Source of the DNA: Camarhynchus parvulus
Lineage: Eukaryota > Chordata > Aves > Passeriformes > Thraupidae
Length of the DNA: 64,000 bases
Reading direction: 5' to 3'
NCBI RefSeq assembly: GCF_901933205.1
Contig: NC_044596.1
Location: forward strand, 5,736,104 to 5,800,103
The notes under the pieces are model-generated. The model had not been told where the DNA came from, did no database searches, and worked only from the letters and a program-made list of their open reading frames with translations. Shown here one piece after another: positions 21,483 through 32,215 of the stretch (within the stretch, counting starts at the first letter, position 1; every line of letters starts with the position of its first letter). The position numbers were made by a program, and so were the translations under genes.

Positions 21483-22971
21483 TTTTTCAATTCTTGAGAA
21501 AAAATGCCTCCTGTTGGCTGCTTTTCTGTGTTTAATTCATTGTCTTTACAAATATACCTCAAACACAACCACCCGATGGGTCTCCTCATTGATCCCAAGT
21601 TTCCACTTGCCAGAAGCCTGGCTGGCTCCTGCTGAGCATCCCCTCTGCCCAGGGAATTAGGGAAAAAATAAAATAAATAAATCTCCGTTCCATTGCCTTT
21701 GTTTCCAGGGACATCCCACCCTCCAGCTGTAATTCATGCAAAGGAAGCACAGCCTTAAAAAAACCCCCAACTTTGGTGGTGTTTTGTTGTTGTTTTTGAC
21801 ACTAGGAATTATAGAGGAAGGTTAATTGAAAGTGCAGTGATGACAAATGATTTGGATAATGTAGGGATATATGGTTTGATTATTTGATAAAAAAATAAAA
21901 AATGTCAAGATTAAAAAAAAAATGTCAAGATAAAAAAAAATGAATGCGTAAAATGGAATTTAAATATTAGTTCCTAGTAAATGATAAAATTGGTGGTGTT
22001 TGTGAGAGAGAAACCAAAACTGAAATTGGGAAATAAAGGAATGGCTTTATTAATTTATAATAAAGGAAAGAGCAGCTCAGTGGCAGGTGCTGCTGGAGCT
22101 GCAGAGGGAGGTGAACCCAGCAGAGGCAGCTGAAAAGGGAAAGGGGCTGCACGGGGCTCTGTCTCCACCCTGGCAATTGCTGATAATAAAGTGCTGCTGG
22201 TTTCTACCTGGGAAATGAGGTCCCAGAGGGAAGAGGCTTTCCCTGTTTCAAAGGAGGATTTGTTCAGATGCAGGGACGTGAGCATCCTCAGTCATTACTG
22301 ACTCCTGCTGCTCTGCCCCTCTGCTCTGCCTCCCAAACCTCCTTTTGTCTGGGATTGAAGTCCTCTCCTTGTTCTTAGAGGGATAAATAGAAAAGGAGCA
22401 GGCACCTAAGAGCCACTTCTTTGCTTGTCTCCTGAAGAGAAGGATGCAACAGCAAAACTATTTTAGCTGCAGTGCCAGATGACCTGAAAAAATGACAGGG
22501 CTCTGCCAGCAGCTACGAGCTCACAGCTAAATTCAGACACCACTTATTTATTGATGTGTTTGTACAATAGGAGTGGCTGGGAAGGCTGCAGACTCCCAGG
22601 TACATTCTGATGGCTCATAATAAGCGCAGACAACACAGACCCGTGGTGAATAATAGAACAAAAAGCTCCCAGGATCACTGGAATCAAAGTGCATATGGAA
22701 GAGGATGGTATCCAGTGAAACCTCCTGGGAAGGGGAGAGAGGGGCAGCTCAGGAGGAGTGGGACTCACAGGACAGGCACATTCAATAGGAACATCCCACA
22801 GAATTAGCATTTAAAATCTCTGTGCTGCTTTACCCCACAAATCACGGGGTGTCTGAGAGGGACTGACAGAGGAAGCACTGAGAGGGGGTTTGGATGGAAT
22901 ATTGGGAATAAATCTGGAATACTGGGGATCAATCCTTGCCTGTGAGGGTGGGCAGGCCCTGGCACAGGGTG

Positions 22972-23100
22972 CCCCATCCCTGGCAGTGCCCAAGGCCAGG
23001 CTGGACAGGGCTTGGAGCAGTGGAAGGTGTCCCTGCCATGGCAGGGGTGGGATGGGATGAGTTTTAATGTCCTTTCCCACCCAGGCCATTCTATAACTCT
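22972..23100 (+). mobile_element. CR1 LINE 3' fragment
   Basis: ccatccctggcagtgcccaa, ggccaggctggacagggctt and ccctgccatggcaggggtgg, ending near ccattctataactctgtgg, which is the CR1 terminal octamer region. Confidence 0.87.
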
Positions 23101-25352
23101 GTGGTTCCATGGTTCCATGAAAAGGCATCCAAATCGTGGGCACCACCCCAAACTTTTCTTCTCAGTCCTGTGGTGCAAAAAATATATTTATGAGAGAATT
23201 AAAAAGTACATTAGGAACGACCAAGGTGCAGAACCTCTTGCAGGAACAGAATTAATGCTCTGGGTGCTCGCAGAGCAGCTGGAAGGGTTTCAGGCCCAGG
23301 AAGAACTTTTCCCTGTGTCCCCTCCATGCTCAGGGTGGCACCTTGGTGGCCACAGCGAGGTCACCAGTGCTGCTCAGTGCGGCTTTGGCCAGGCAGTGGG
23401 AGGATTGAGGGAATTCTCACGGGGAGCTGGGGATGAGGAATGCTCTGAACTGATGGTTTTTCCCACCTAAAAGGACTTTCCCTTCAATCCTGTGGGACAC
23501 AGCTCCCCCCAGCCCCATCTGTTATCTCGGGGAGGGGTTGGTGATGGGAGGTGACGCCGCATCATTTACAGAAAGCTCAGGGGTGGCAAAGGCCACACGA
23601 TCGATGTGGGCAGGCTCAGGCTCCATCACTTAGCAGCAGGGCTTCAGAGAGAGCCTTGGAAATGCAAGGCCCGTCCTGGGACCTCTCCTGGCTGCTTTCA
23701 GACTAATTGTTACAGGTTTGCAGGTTTGTTTTTATGGAGGAGAGGAGGTTTGTTTGCTTTTCCTCCCCCTGGAGTTTAACCATCATCTTTTCTCATTAGG
23801 AGGGTGGCAGGAGGTCAATAGAGGCTCCTGCCTGGGCCGGACTCCTCCATGATTTGGAAGGGAAATTTCCAGAGCTGCAGTGCCCGGGGCACAGAGTGTT
23901 TGAGAGGAACGCTGGCCCACACAGCCCCTTCCCCAGACCAGCTCCTTGTTACACACAACAGCTTTACAATTACCCAGGAATGAGGGATAATTGTGGCTGT
24001 GCCGTGCTCCAGGGTCACCCTGCTGCCTCCCTGCTTGTGGAATTTTATTGCCAAGCACAGGAACAAAGGACAGCAAAGCTCCCCAGGCAGGGTTTGTCAG
24101 CCTGTCCTGCCCAGAGCACAGGTCGAGAGCTGCCTCCCCTCCCTCTGCCTCCTCCTCCTCGCCATCCTTCTTTCTGCTTTTTGATTCCCTTAATTATTTT
24201 GGAATCTGGAGAATAATCCATGGTCAAATCCCGCAGAACAAATGGAACGTCAGCTCTCCAAACCCTCCCGATCAAGCAGATGGCATCACAGCCCCCTGAA
24301 CCTCCTCCCAGCTTCCAGAGCATCCCAGGGCTGACAGATTATCCATTAACGGAGGGCAGATTAATCCTGAGCTGCACAACCAGTGCAAGGAAAAAGGCTT
24401 TTGTTTCCAAAATGGGAGAGGAAGATGCTGCTGTGGAGAGAGGAGCTCCAGCCCTGAGGAGCTCCTGGAGCAGGAGAGGAGCCCAAACCCTTGGTGTGCT
24501 CCAGCCCCCAGGGACCAGGAGAGGAAAAATAACTTTGTACTGGGACAGGCAGGGCTGATGTTTCAGTTCCTGGGAATTTCTCTCCCCTTTCCAGCCTTCC
24601 CATGGATCTTCACCCCATTCTCTTTCCCGCTGGCCATTTTGGCCAACTCTCTTTGTCCCAACAGCAGCCAGTGCTGCTTCAGCGGCCACCCCACAGCCAA
24701 GTGAAGGATTTTTGGTGTTCCATGAACAGGCAGGGCCCCCCCAGTGCAGCATCAATGCCATCCCCTCCCCTCCCTGCCACTGATTTGCTTGGCAGGTGTG
24801 AAATATTAATTGCCTCGCATGGGAGCTTGGCTCACTGTCTGTCGCGTTTGACTGAAATATCATTCTCTGCTGCAAATATAATTACTGGGGGTCTGGATTT
24901 TAAAAATAGCCTCTCGCCTGTCTGTTAATTAGGAGCCACGCTTTGCTACACAACGAGATATTTTGGTTAATTATGAAAGAGAAAAGGACAAATTTGTCAC
25001 GTCTTTTGTTTTTGTTCCGCCGCGTCTCCCGGTGACGGCGAGGGGAGCTGTGATGGAGCTGCTCAGCTGACAGCACCAGATGTCCCCCAAAACGGGGAGG
25101 GGGCCAGGGCTGTGGGGTCTCACAGCTCAGGGGGTGCTGCTGCCTCCCCTCACCACAGAGGAGTCTAAACAAAGGCAGGAAAATTCAATCAGCAGGCAGA
25201 GCTGGGCTCGGATCCTCCCCACGACGCTCACGGAGCCTCATTCAAACCTGATTTGTTCTTATTAAATGTTCAAAGTGCTGGGCTGAGGCAGCCAGGGCTG
25301 CAGCTCCAGCACCCAGCAGAGCCTCTCCTGCCCATCCTTGGGCTGCCAGAGG

Positions 25353-25432
25353 GCACCGGTGGCACAGGTGGCACTGACACAGGTGACAGAGGTGACACAG
25401 GTGACAGAGGTAGCACAGGTGGCACAGGTCCA
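25353..25432. repeat. 9-bp tandem repeat
   Basis: Repeated ggtggcaca / ggtgacaga units (about eight copies). It produces Thr/Gly or Cys/His/Leu pseudo-peptides in different frames and is not a gene. Confidence 0.85.
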
Positions 25433-26173
25433 TCCTTCCCCCACCCTTCTCAAATTAAGGAATTCCATCTTCTCCAGATTGCCCACACCACTCCTTGCAC
25501 CCATCCCCGGTTTCTTTCTTTAAAAGGGAGGTAAAAAATTCCCCTTCTGGTGCAGAAGGAGGTGATGAGTTTGGGAATGGCAGGTGAAGGTGCTGACAAA
25601 CACAGGATTCCCTCCTGTTTCCCCAAGTTTTTGTCCTGGGTGTATAAAAGATCAGCAGCTCTTCTTTTCCCTAAAATTCACTGTTCCCTAATTATTTATG
25701 TAATTATCCAGCATCTCAAAGAATCCATGATAACAGCTGAAATTGATGTAGTAAACAAGCACAATAATTATTCCAACAATATTGAACGGCTGTTCTGTCA
25801 AATAATCATTCCATATAGATGAAGAAAGCGTTCAGAAATAGCACCATAATTCATGATGCTCCCAGATTAATGTCACAGGAGTTCCACAACCTGCTCCTGA
25901 AGACAGGCAGAACTTTCTGCATGGAAAATTAAATATGTATACACAGAGCATATATGAAGGTATCATACATCAAACCAGGTAAGAAACAATACAAAGAGAG
26001 GGGGGAAAAAGCACTTTTTTAGCCTGGAATGGTTTTGTAAGGATTTCACTGCTTCAGAGACTTCTGCAGGTATCAAAGTAATGAGGAATAGAAAATACTG
26101 TCATTAAAACAGCCTGGAAAGAATCTTTGGGCTCAAATTTCATTCCAAGTCTTCCCTCAGTAGTAGGCACTGT

Positions 26174-26174
26174 A

Positions 26175-26235
<61 letters not shown>

Positions 26236-26249
26236 GTAGTAGTAGTAGT
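26174..26249. repeat. (AAT)n-(AGT)n microsatellite
   Basis: About twenty AAT units followed by five AGT units. Confidence 0.98.
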
Positions 26250-26687
26250 TCCAAAAGAGCACAGGAAAACCCTACTAAATGAACTGCAGCAAATCTTCAC
26301 TTCCCTTCTCCTCCTGCTGATCCTTCAGGAACACTCAGGAAAGTGGCACAAATTTTATAACCTTGTGATGAAGATTAAAAAATAAAGCCCAGTAAAAAAC
26401 TGCCTGTGAATTATTGAAAGTGTAGCTCATTATAATGGGAGAAATGCACCTTTATTTTCAGTAAGTGACACAGGAGCAGAAAAATGTTGGGATAATGATG
26501 TTCAGGCAGAACAATTATTTTTTTTGTGATAGAGAAGCATAAAGTTTATCACTTTGATTACTGTCCTGTTGGGGTTTTTGTGTGCCCAGCTCAGAGATCA
26601 ATAAATCAGAAGGGTTTTTGGAGCAGCAGCTTCTCCCTGCTCGGAGCTGAGGTGCTGGGGTGGGTGCCTCAGGGTGCTGCATCCTCT

Positions 26688-26811
26688 GCCCAAACCTTGA
26701 ATTTCTCACAGCCCCAGCTCCTCATTTCTGCCCAAACCCCGAATTTCTCACAGCCCCAGCTCCTCATTTCTGCCCAAACCCCGAATTTCTCACAGCCCCA
26801 GCTCCTCATTT
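26688..26811. repeat. 42-bp tandem repeat, three copies
   Basis: Copies starting gcccaaacc at 26688, 26730 and 26772, each with gaatttctcacagccccagc. The third copy is slightly truncated. The 42-bp period keeps frames open on both strands. Confidence 0.92.
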
Positions 26812-28369
26812 CACAACAATCTGACACAAACACCGTGGGCTTGGACCGAAGCTCAGGATTTACAAGTCCCACCCTTGGCAGTGTCCAAACTGAGGGTGTG
26901 ATGCTCTCGGTGATGATCAGAACCAGCTGCTGCGGCAGAGGGGTGAATCTGGGGGCTCTTTCTTGTAGGAAAAAGGACAAAAAAACCTGCAGGGGCTCGA
27001 GCTGGGCGGCTGGAGCTGTGCTGAGCACACTTTTCAGGGGGATCTGTGGCACCCTCTGCTCCTGCTCTTTTCCCTGGCACTCCTCTCCCCTGGCTCAGTT
27101 TTGGTGACACTTCCCCCACAGCCCGTGTCAGAGTGACGTGACATAACTTCTATCAAGGGGAAATTTAAGGCTTAAGTGCCTTTAAAATGCTGGCATCAGT
27201 CACCAGGCTGTGCTCTCTCTCTCTGAATATTACACCCATTATATGTAATTCTTTCTCCTCTTGGAGAAATATTAGCATGTACTTTTCTCCTCGTCAGTCA
27301 TCTCTTTTGACCTTTGCAGCATCAGCTGCCTCCAAGAGGGTCACATTTATTCTGATGTGCCTTCCTGAGCCTCTGAGAGCAGCACCAGGGAGCCAGGTGG
27401 GAGCAGGATCCTCCTGCTTGAACCAGGGATGTTCCCTGCAGGGAATTCCAGAGGGAGGCTCCCATCACTCACCCCAGAAGAGCACGCTCGGAGCAGCCCA
27501 TGCAGTTTCTAAAATGCATTTTATCCCATTTCTTTCTCGGGTTTCTTTCTGCCACAGCAGCAGCTGGTCCTTGCAGGGCTGTGGTTGTGCTTTGAGGGGT
27601 TCCCATCCCATCTGGAGTCGGGTCACATCTCCAAAATCCAGCCCCTGCTGGCCCTCGGAGCCCAGCTCCTGCTCTGCAGAGCATCAGGGCAGGTCCAAGG
27701 GCTGATCCACAGCCCCCAGAGCGTTTTGGGGTGAGAACCATCCCACTGAGTTCATGAGTTCTCACTTAATTTTATCCTTCTTTTCCAAATGAGGAAAAAA
27801 ATCCCTTAAAATTCAGAAGCAGAAGGACACAGAGCCTTGTCCCAGCCCCAGGGTGACATTCTGAGGCCAAGCTTTCAGATTTTAAAGCCAGCCCATTTAC
27901 AATCCCCGGCCTCTGCGCATAGATCGGGTTTTTATTTTTATTTGTTTGTTTTGTTTAGTGTGTGCTCTGTTACAAATCAGGATCCGAGCTGCCAGCTGGG
28001 CTGGGAGGCCAGGACATCACAGATCATTATTGCAAACCCTTGTCCTGGGGTTCATCCCTGGCATCTCCTGAGCTGCACAGACAGGGCTGATGTCAGAGTC
28101 TGTGTGCCCGGGGTCAGGAGCACATTTGGGCCATAAACAGGGGAAAGCTGAGCCAAACCATATCAGAAAGTGCTGGAACAAAGCAAACTGATATAAACCC
28201 GACAGAAATCCGGCGTCAGTCCCCACCCAGCGCAAATCCCTGCGATCCCTCCAAAGCCTGGCCAGCGCTGCTCTCCTACCCCGGCTCGGAGAACTCGGGA
28301 GCTGCTCCAGGAGCGGAAAAACAAACGCTGGGAAGCCACCAGATGGCAGCCGGAGCGGCGGGACCGGAG

Positions 28370-28820
28370 CATCCCGAACACCTCCTGCATCCTCCTGTAT
28401 CCCGAGCAGCTCCACATCCCGAGCATCTCCTGTATCCTGAACACCTCCTGCATCCTCCTGCATCCCGAGACTCCAGCATCCCTGTATCCTGAACACCTCC
28501 TGCATCCTCCTGCATCCCGAGCACCTCCAATCCGCATCTCCTGTATCCTGAGCACCTCCACATCCTCGCATCCGTATCTCCTGCATCCTGAACACCTCCT
28601 GCATCCTCCTGCATCCCGAGCACCTCCTGCATCCCCTGAACCTCCTGCATCCTCCTGCATCTCGAGATCTCCTGCATCCTCCTGCACCTCCTGCATCCTC
28701 CTGCATCCCGAGCACCTCCACATCCCGAGTATCTCCTGCATCCTGAACACCTCCTGCATCCCCTGCGTCTCCAGCATCCCAGGCATCTCCTGCATCCCGA
28801 GCATCCCCTGCACCCCAGCA
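28370..28820. repeat. Minisatellite, cctcctgcatcc family
   Basis: About 450 bp of degenerate units such as acctcctgcatcctcctgca and tcccgagcacctcc. On the minus strand it reads as Cys/Arg/Asp/Gly-rich peptide in all three frames, which marks it as a repeat and not a protein. Confidence 0.92.
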
Positions 28821-31590
28821 CGGACCGGCCATCGCCCCCGGGGCACGGAGCTGTGCCCTGGGCACCCGGGACCGGCAGCAGGAGCGTCCCGCTGCCACCA
28901 CCAGCGTGCATAAATTATCCCTGTAATTACAGCACGCACAAATTAATCACTGCGCCCTATTAATCACTGCAGGGCGCTAATTGCTGTGGGCGCCTCCTCA
29001 GCCCCGGGGGGAGCCCCTGCAGCCCCCACAGCCCCGGGGTTCTGCTGCCGATGGAATCCCTGCCCTGCTGGCTGTGGGGTGTGCAGGGATGTCCCCAAAC
29101 CCCCTCGGTGACCCCACTGCAGCCCGGTGCACCCCCATAAACCCTGCTGGGCCGTTTGCTCTCACAGGGCTCTTTCGTCTGCTGCTCCCGTGGCTCTGGG
29201 GCCGTAATTGCGGCAACAGATGCTGGGGGAGAGAAGTTCCACTCCTGGAGCTCTGGTCCTGCTCATTACAGCCCCGGCGAGCGGCCACTGCCCCCCAAAG
29301 CTGCTGCCTAACGAGCCTCGCGCAGCAGCCGGCACCAATTAATCCTCCAGCACCTCGGCTCGGGCTTGGTAAATGCAAAGGCAGGGAGTTAAAGGTAAAA
29401 TAAGCGAAGGGCAAACCCTCCTGGAGTCCTCCCGCACAGGGCAGCCCCAGGCACCCCGGGCTGGGTGTGCTGTCCCTGCCATGGGGCGCAGCGTGTGCTG
29501 TCCATGTACCCCACGCCCCATTCCCTGTCCTGGCCAGCTGAGGTGTTTCAGAGGGTTTGTCCCTGAAATGCAGGGCGAGGAGGAGCTGAGAGGCCCTCCC
29601 GTGTGGAACCTGTGCAGATGTGCTCCGAGCTCAGAGCCCAGAGCAGCTGTGACCTGCCAAAGCAAGCGGAAAATGCCAGGGAATGTTTTATAAACAGCGC
29701 AGCACACGGGGCTGGGCACACGCCTGGGCACACACCCAGGGGCCCCTCCAGGCCTCACGGGGCTGGAGCAGCGTTTGCCTGGGCTGGAAGGAGAGGATTT
29801 GCAGTGCCTCAGCTCTCCAATCCCCTCTGCCAAAGGCTGCTTTCATCCCCAGAGCAGTGAAAGGCAATTGAGGGGGACGTGAGCTGAGCTTTGACTGCAG
29901 GGGAGCCCATAAAGCACTAGAAAGTCTCCTTCCCTTCTAGGTCAGCGCTTTGCAGACAGGTCAGGGATCCACCTGCCTGTTTAACCCCTTTTTGAAGTTA
30001 GAGCCCCTCGTTTCCAGGGCTCAGCAGAGGTGGGCGAGCTCGGTGCACTTCAGAGCATGGCAGGAGCCCCTCGGCTCTGCTTTGCAGCGGATTTTTCTGC
30101 TCAAGAGTCATCCTGCAGCTGAGCCCAGCTCACTGAAGGTGCCACAGCTGCACAGGGGTGACCGTGGCAGTGTCACCGTGGTCAGATCCCTGCTGGGGGA
30201 CAGCAGCTTCAGAGCTGAGGTGAAGCCAGCCACCTGGGAGCAGTGCAGGTGGGGCTGGCAGCTGTCAGACATCCCCAGGGGTGCTCCAGGGATCTTCTGG
30301 CATTCCTCACCCACCAGGCCTGAATGCGTTTCCTGCTGTGGGTTACAAGAATTCACTCTTACACTCTAATTTAATGAGGTGCCTTAAACGTGGATTTAAT
30401 CACGGCATTAAGGTAACGGTCACTGCGTCCAAACTGCAGAGTGCAAACGTCTCTCCTGAGCAGACAGCTCTGCTGCATCCTTATTAATCCAAAAATCATC
30501 TCCATATTAATCACTCCACAGATTATTACTCTGCCCATATCCATTGCCAAGCTGCTAATCCTCCAGCTCGTGCTCTGGGGGCATTGGCTCCCCACCAGCA
30601 GCTCCTCCGCACATGGAGGGAGGGAATTCTGCCTTGTTCCAGAGCTGCAGCCTCCCCATTGCACAGCTCCCGCCAAAAGGAGCCGATTCATTAGTGTGTG
30701 TGTGTAAATGAGGTGTTTGTTTGAGCCCTGCAATCAGCAGAGATCGCTGCATTTCCTGCACCCTCACCCTGCCAACAGCTCCTGCCCCAGCAGGGACACA
30801 GGGAGTTACAGCATCTCCAGAGGGTGATTGCACTTCCAGAGGCACTGATCTCTCTTATTCCCAGTAGGTGAGGTGAATTCCACCCTTCAGCATGGCCGGG
30901 GCCATCATTGCTGTCTCCCAATCCTTCTGGAAACATCCAGCCCTCCTCCTGCTCCTGCCTGTGCAGCAGACAGGCTGGGCCAGGCAACCAGTAATGCTCT
31001 GAGCCCCATTCCAGGGCACCCAGAAATGCTTTGAGCTCCAAAGGCACCCAGCAATGCTCTGAGCCCCCTCCCAGGGTGGATCGCAGCATCCCTGCTCCTT
31101 GATCTGCTGGGTTGGTGCATTTGTTGTGCGCGCCTTGCCTTGAGCCAATCCCTCCCAGGAAGGGTGCTGGAGCTGACCCGGCCTTGTCAAAGGCTGAGAT
31201 GCTGTTTGAGCACCTATAAAATATTCATGGGGTCCCTGACCCGGGCTGGAAACCCCTGTACAGCCCGAGGCCATGCCTTTGTGGGGAGCTCAGAGACAGC
31301 GCAGGTTCCCGCTGCAAAAATCAAATGAACGTCAAAAGAATCCTTAAAAACGCGTGCAGGAGCGCCTCTCCCCCGAGACCATCCCTTTGTGCAGGCTGAG
31401 CGAGGCAAAAAAAGAGAGACTTTTAAGCATTCCCATCTTCTCCTCAAAGCTCAGCCTAATTGAGAGCGAACAAAAGGGAAAACGCTCTCTCCTCTGCAGG
31501 CAGGCAGCGGCTGGAGCGGAATGACAATGGCAGCGTGTGACACTGCCAGCCCCGGGTCCGGCTGCTCTGCCACCCACCAGCGCCAGCACC
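28821..31590. other. Intergenic DNA, PLXNA2-CD34 interval
   Basis: 2.8 kb without recognisable exons. It alternates between GC-rich stretches and short AT-rich islands, for example around 28910-28985 and 30360-30560, with several ATTA/TAAT homeobox-like cores. Confidence 0.5.
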
Positions 31591-31591
31591 A

Positions 31592-31915
31592 GGGGTCCGT
31601 GTGCCCACAGCCTGCTCTGGATGTCCTGGTGGCTCCTGGAGAACGTCTGCCACCTTAACATGAGGTGTCCGTGTGTCCAGTGCCAGCTCTGGCAGGCCTG
31701 GTGTCTCCTGGAGAACCTTAACACAAGGTGTCCGTGTGCCCACAGCCAGCTCTGGATGTCCTGGTTGCCCCTGGAGAACCTTAACACAAGGTGTCCGTGT
31801 GCCCACAGCCAGCTCCGGATGTCCTGGTGGCTCCTGGAGAATGTCTGCCACCTTAACATGAGGCGTCCGTGTGCCCACAGCCAGCTCCGGATGTCCTGGT
31901 GGCTCCTGGTGGCTC
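31592..31915. repeat. 63-72 bp minisatellite, about five copies
   Basis: Copies start at ggtgtccgtgtg near 31592, 31664, 31727, 31790 and 31862, and share cccacagccagctctggatg. Periods are multiples of nine, so frames stay open. No coding role is seen. Confidence 0.92.
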
Positions 31916-32094
31916 CATGCATCCACAGCCAGCTCTGGCAGCCCTGCCCAGCACCCCAGGGACCCCCGGCCATCTCTCACCCCTTTGACATGAGGCGTCC
32001 ATGTGTCCAACACATGGTTTCATCCCTGGTGTTTCTGCAGCGCCAAGGCTCTCAAATGGAATTAAATCCCCCAACGCCCTGGCAGGGGTGCCCA

Positions 32095-32215
32095 GAGCAG
32101 CCCCTTGATCCCTGGCAGTGCCCAGTGGAACACCTGGGACAGGGGAAGGTGTCCCTGCCATGGCAGGGGTGGCACGAGGTGAATTTTAAGATCATTTCCA
32201 ACCCAGCTCATTCTC
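32095..32215 (+). mobile_element. CR1 LINE 3' fragment
   Basis: gatccctggcagtgcccagt, ggacaggggaaggtgtccct, gccatggcaggggtggcac and atcatttccaacccagctca: sense CR1 3' end. Confidence 0.85.

Larger units (their letters stand above)
19996..28370. other. Intergenic DNA between PLXNA2 and CD34, middle part
   Basis: 8.4 kb with no recognisable gene. It holds CR1 fragments at 20553-20690, 21355-21482 and 22972-23100, small tandem arrays at 25353-25432, 26174-26249 and 26688-26811, and AT-rich islands (for example 24790-25020). Confidence 0.6.

Noticed and set aside
28017..28939. Three overlapping minus-strand frames giving a repetitive Cys/Arg/Asp/Gly protein
   Set aside because: Produced by the cctcctgcatcc minisatellite; all three frames read equally well, which is not expected of a gene.
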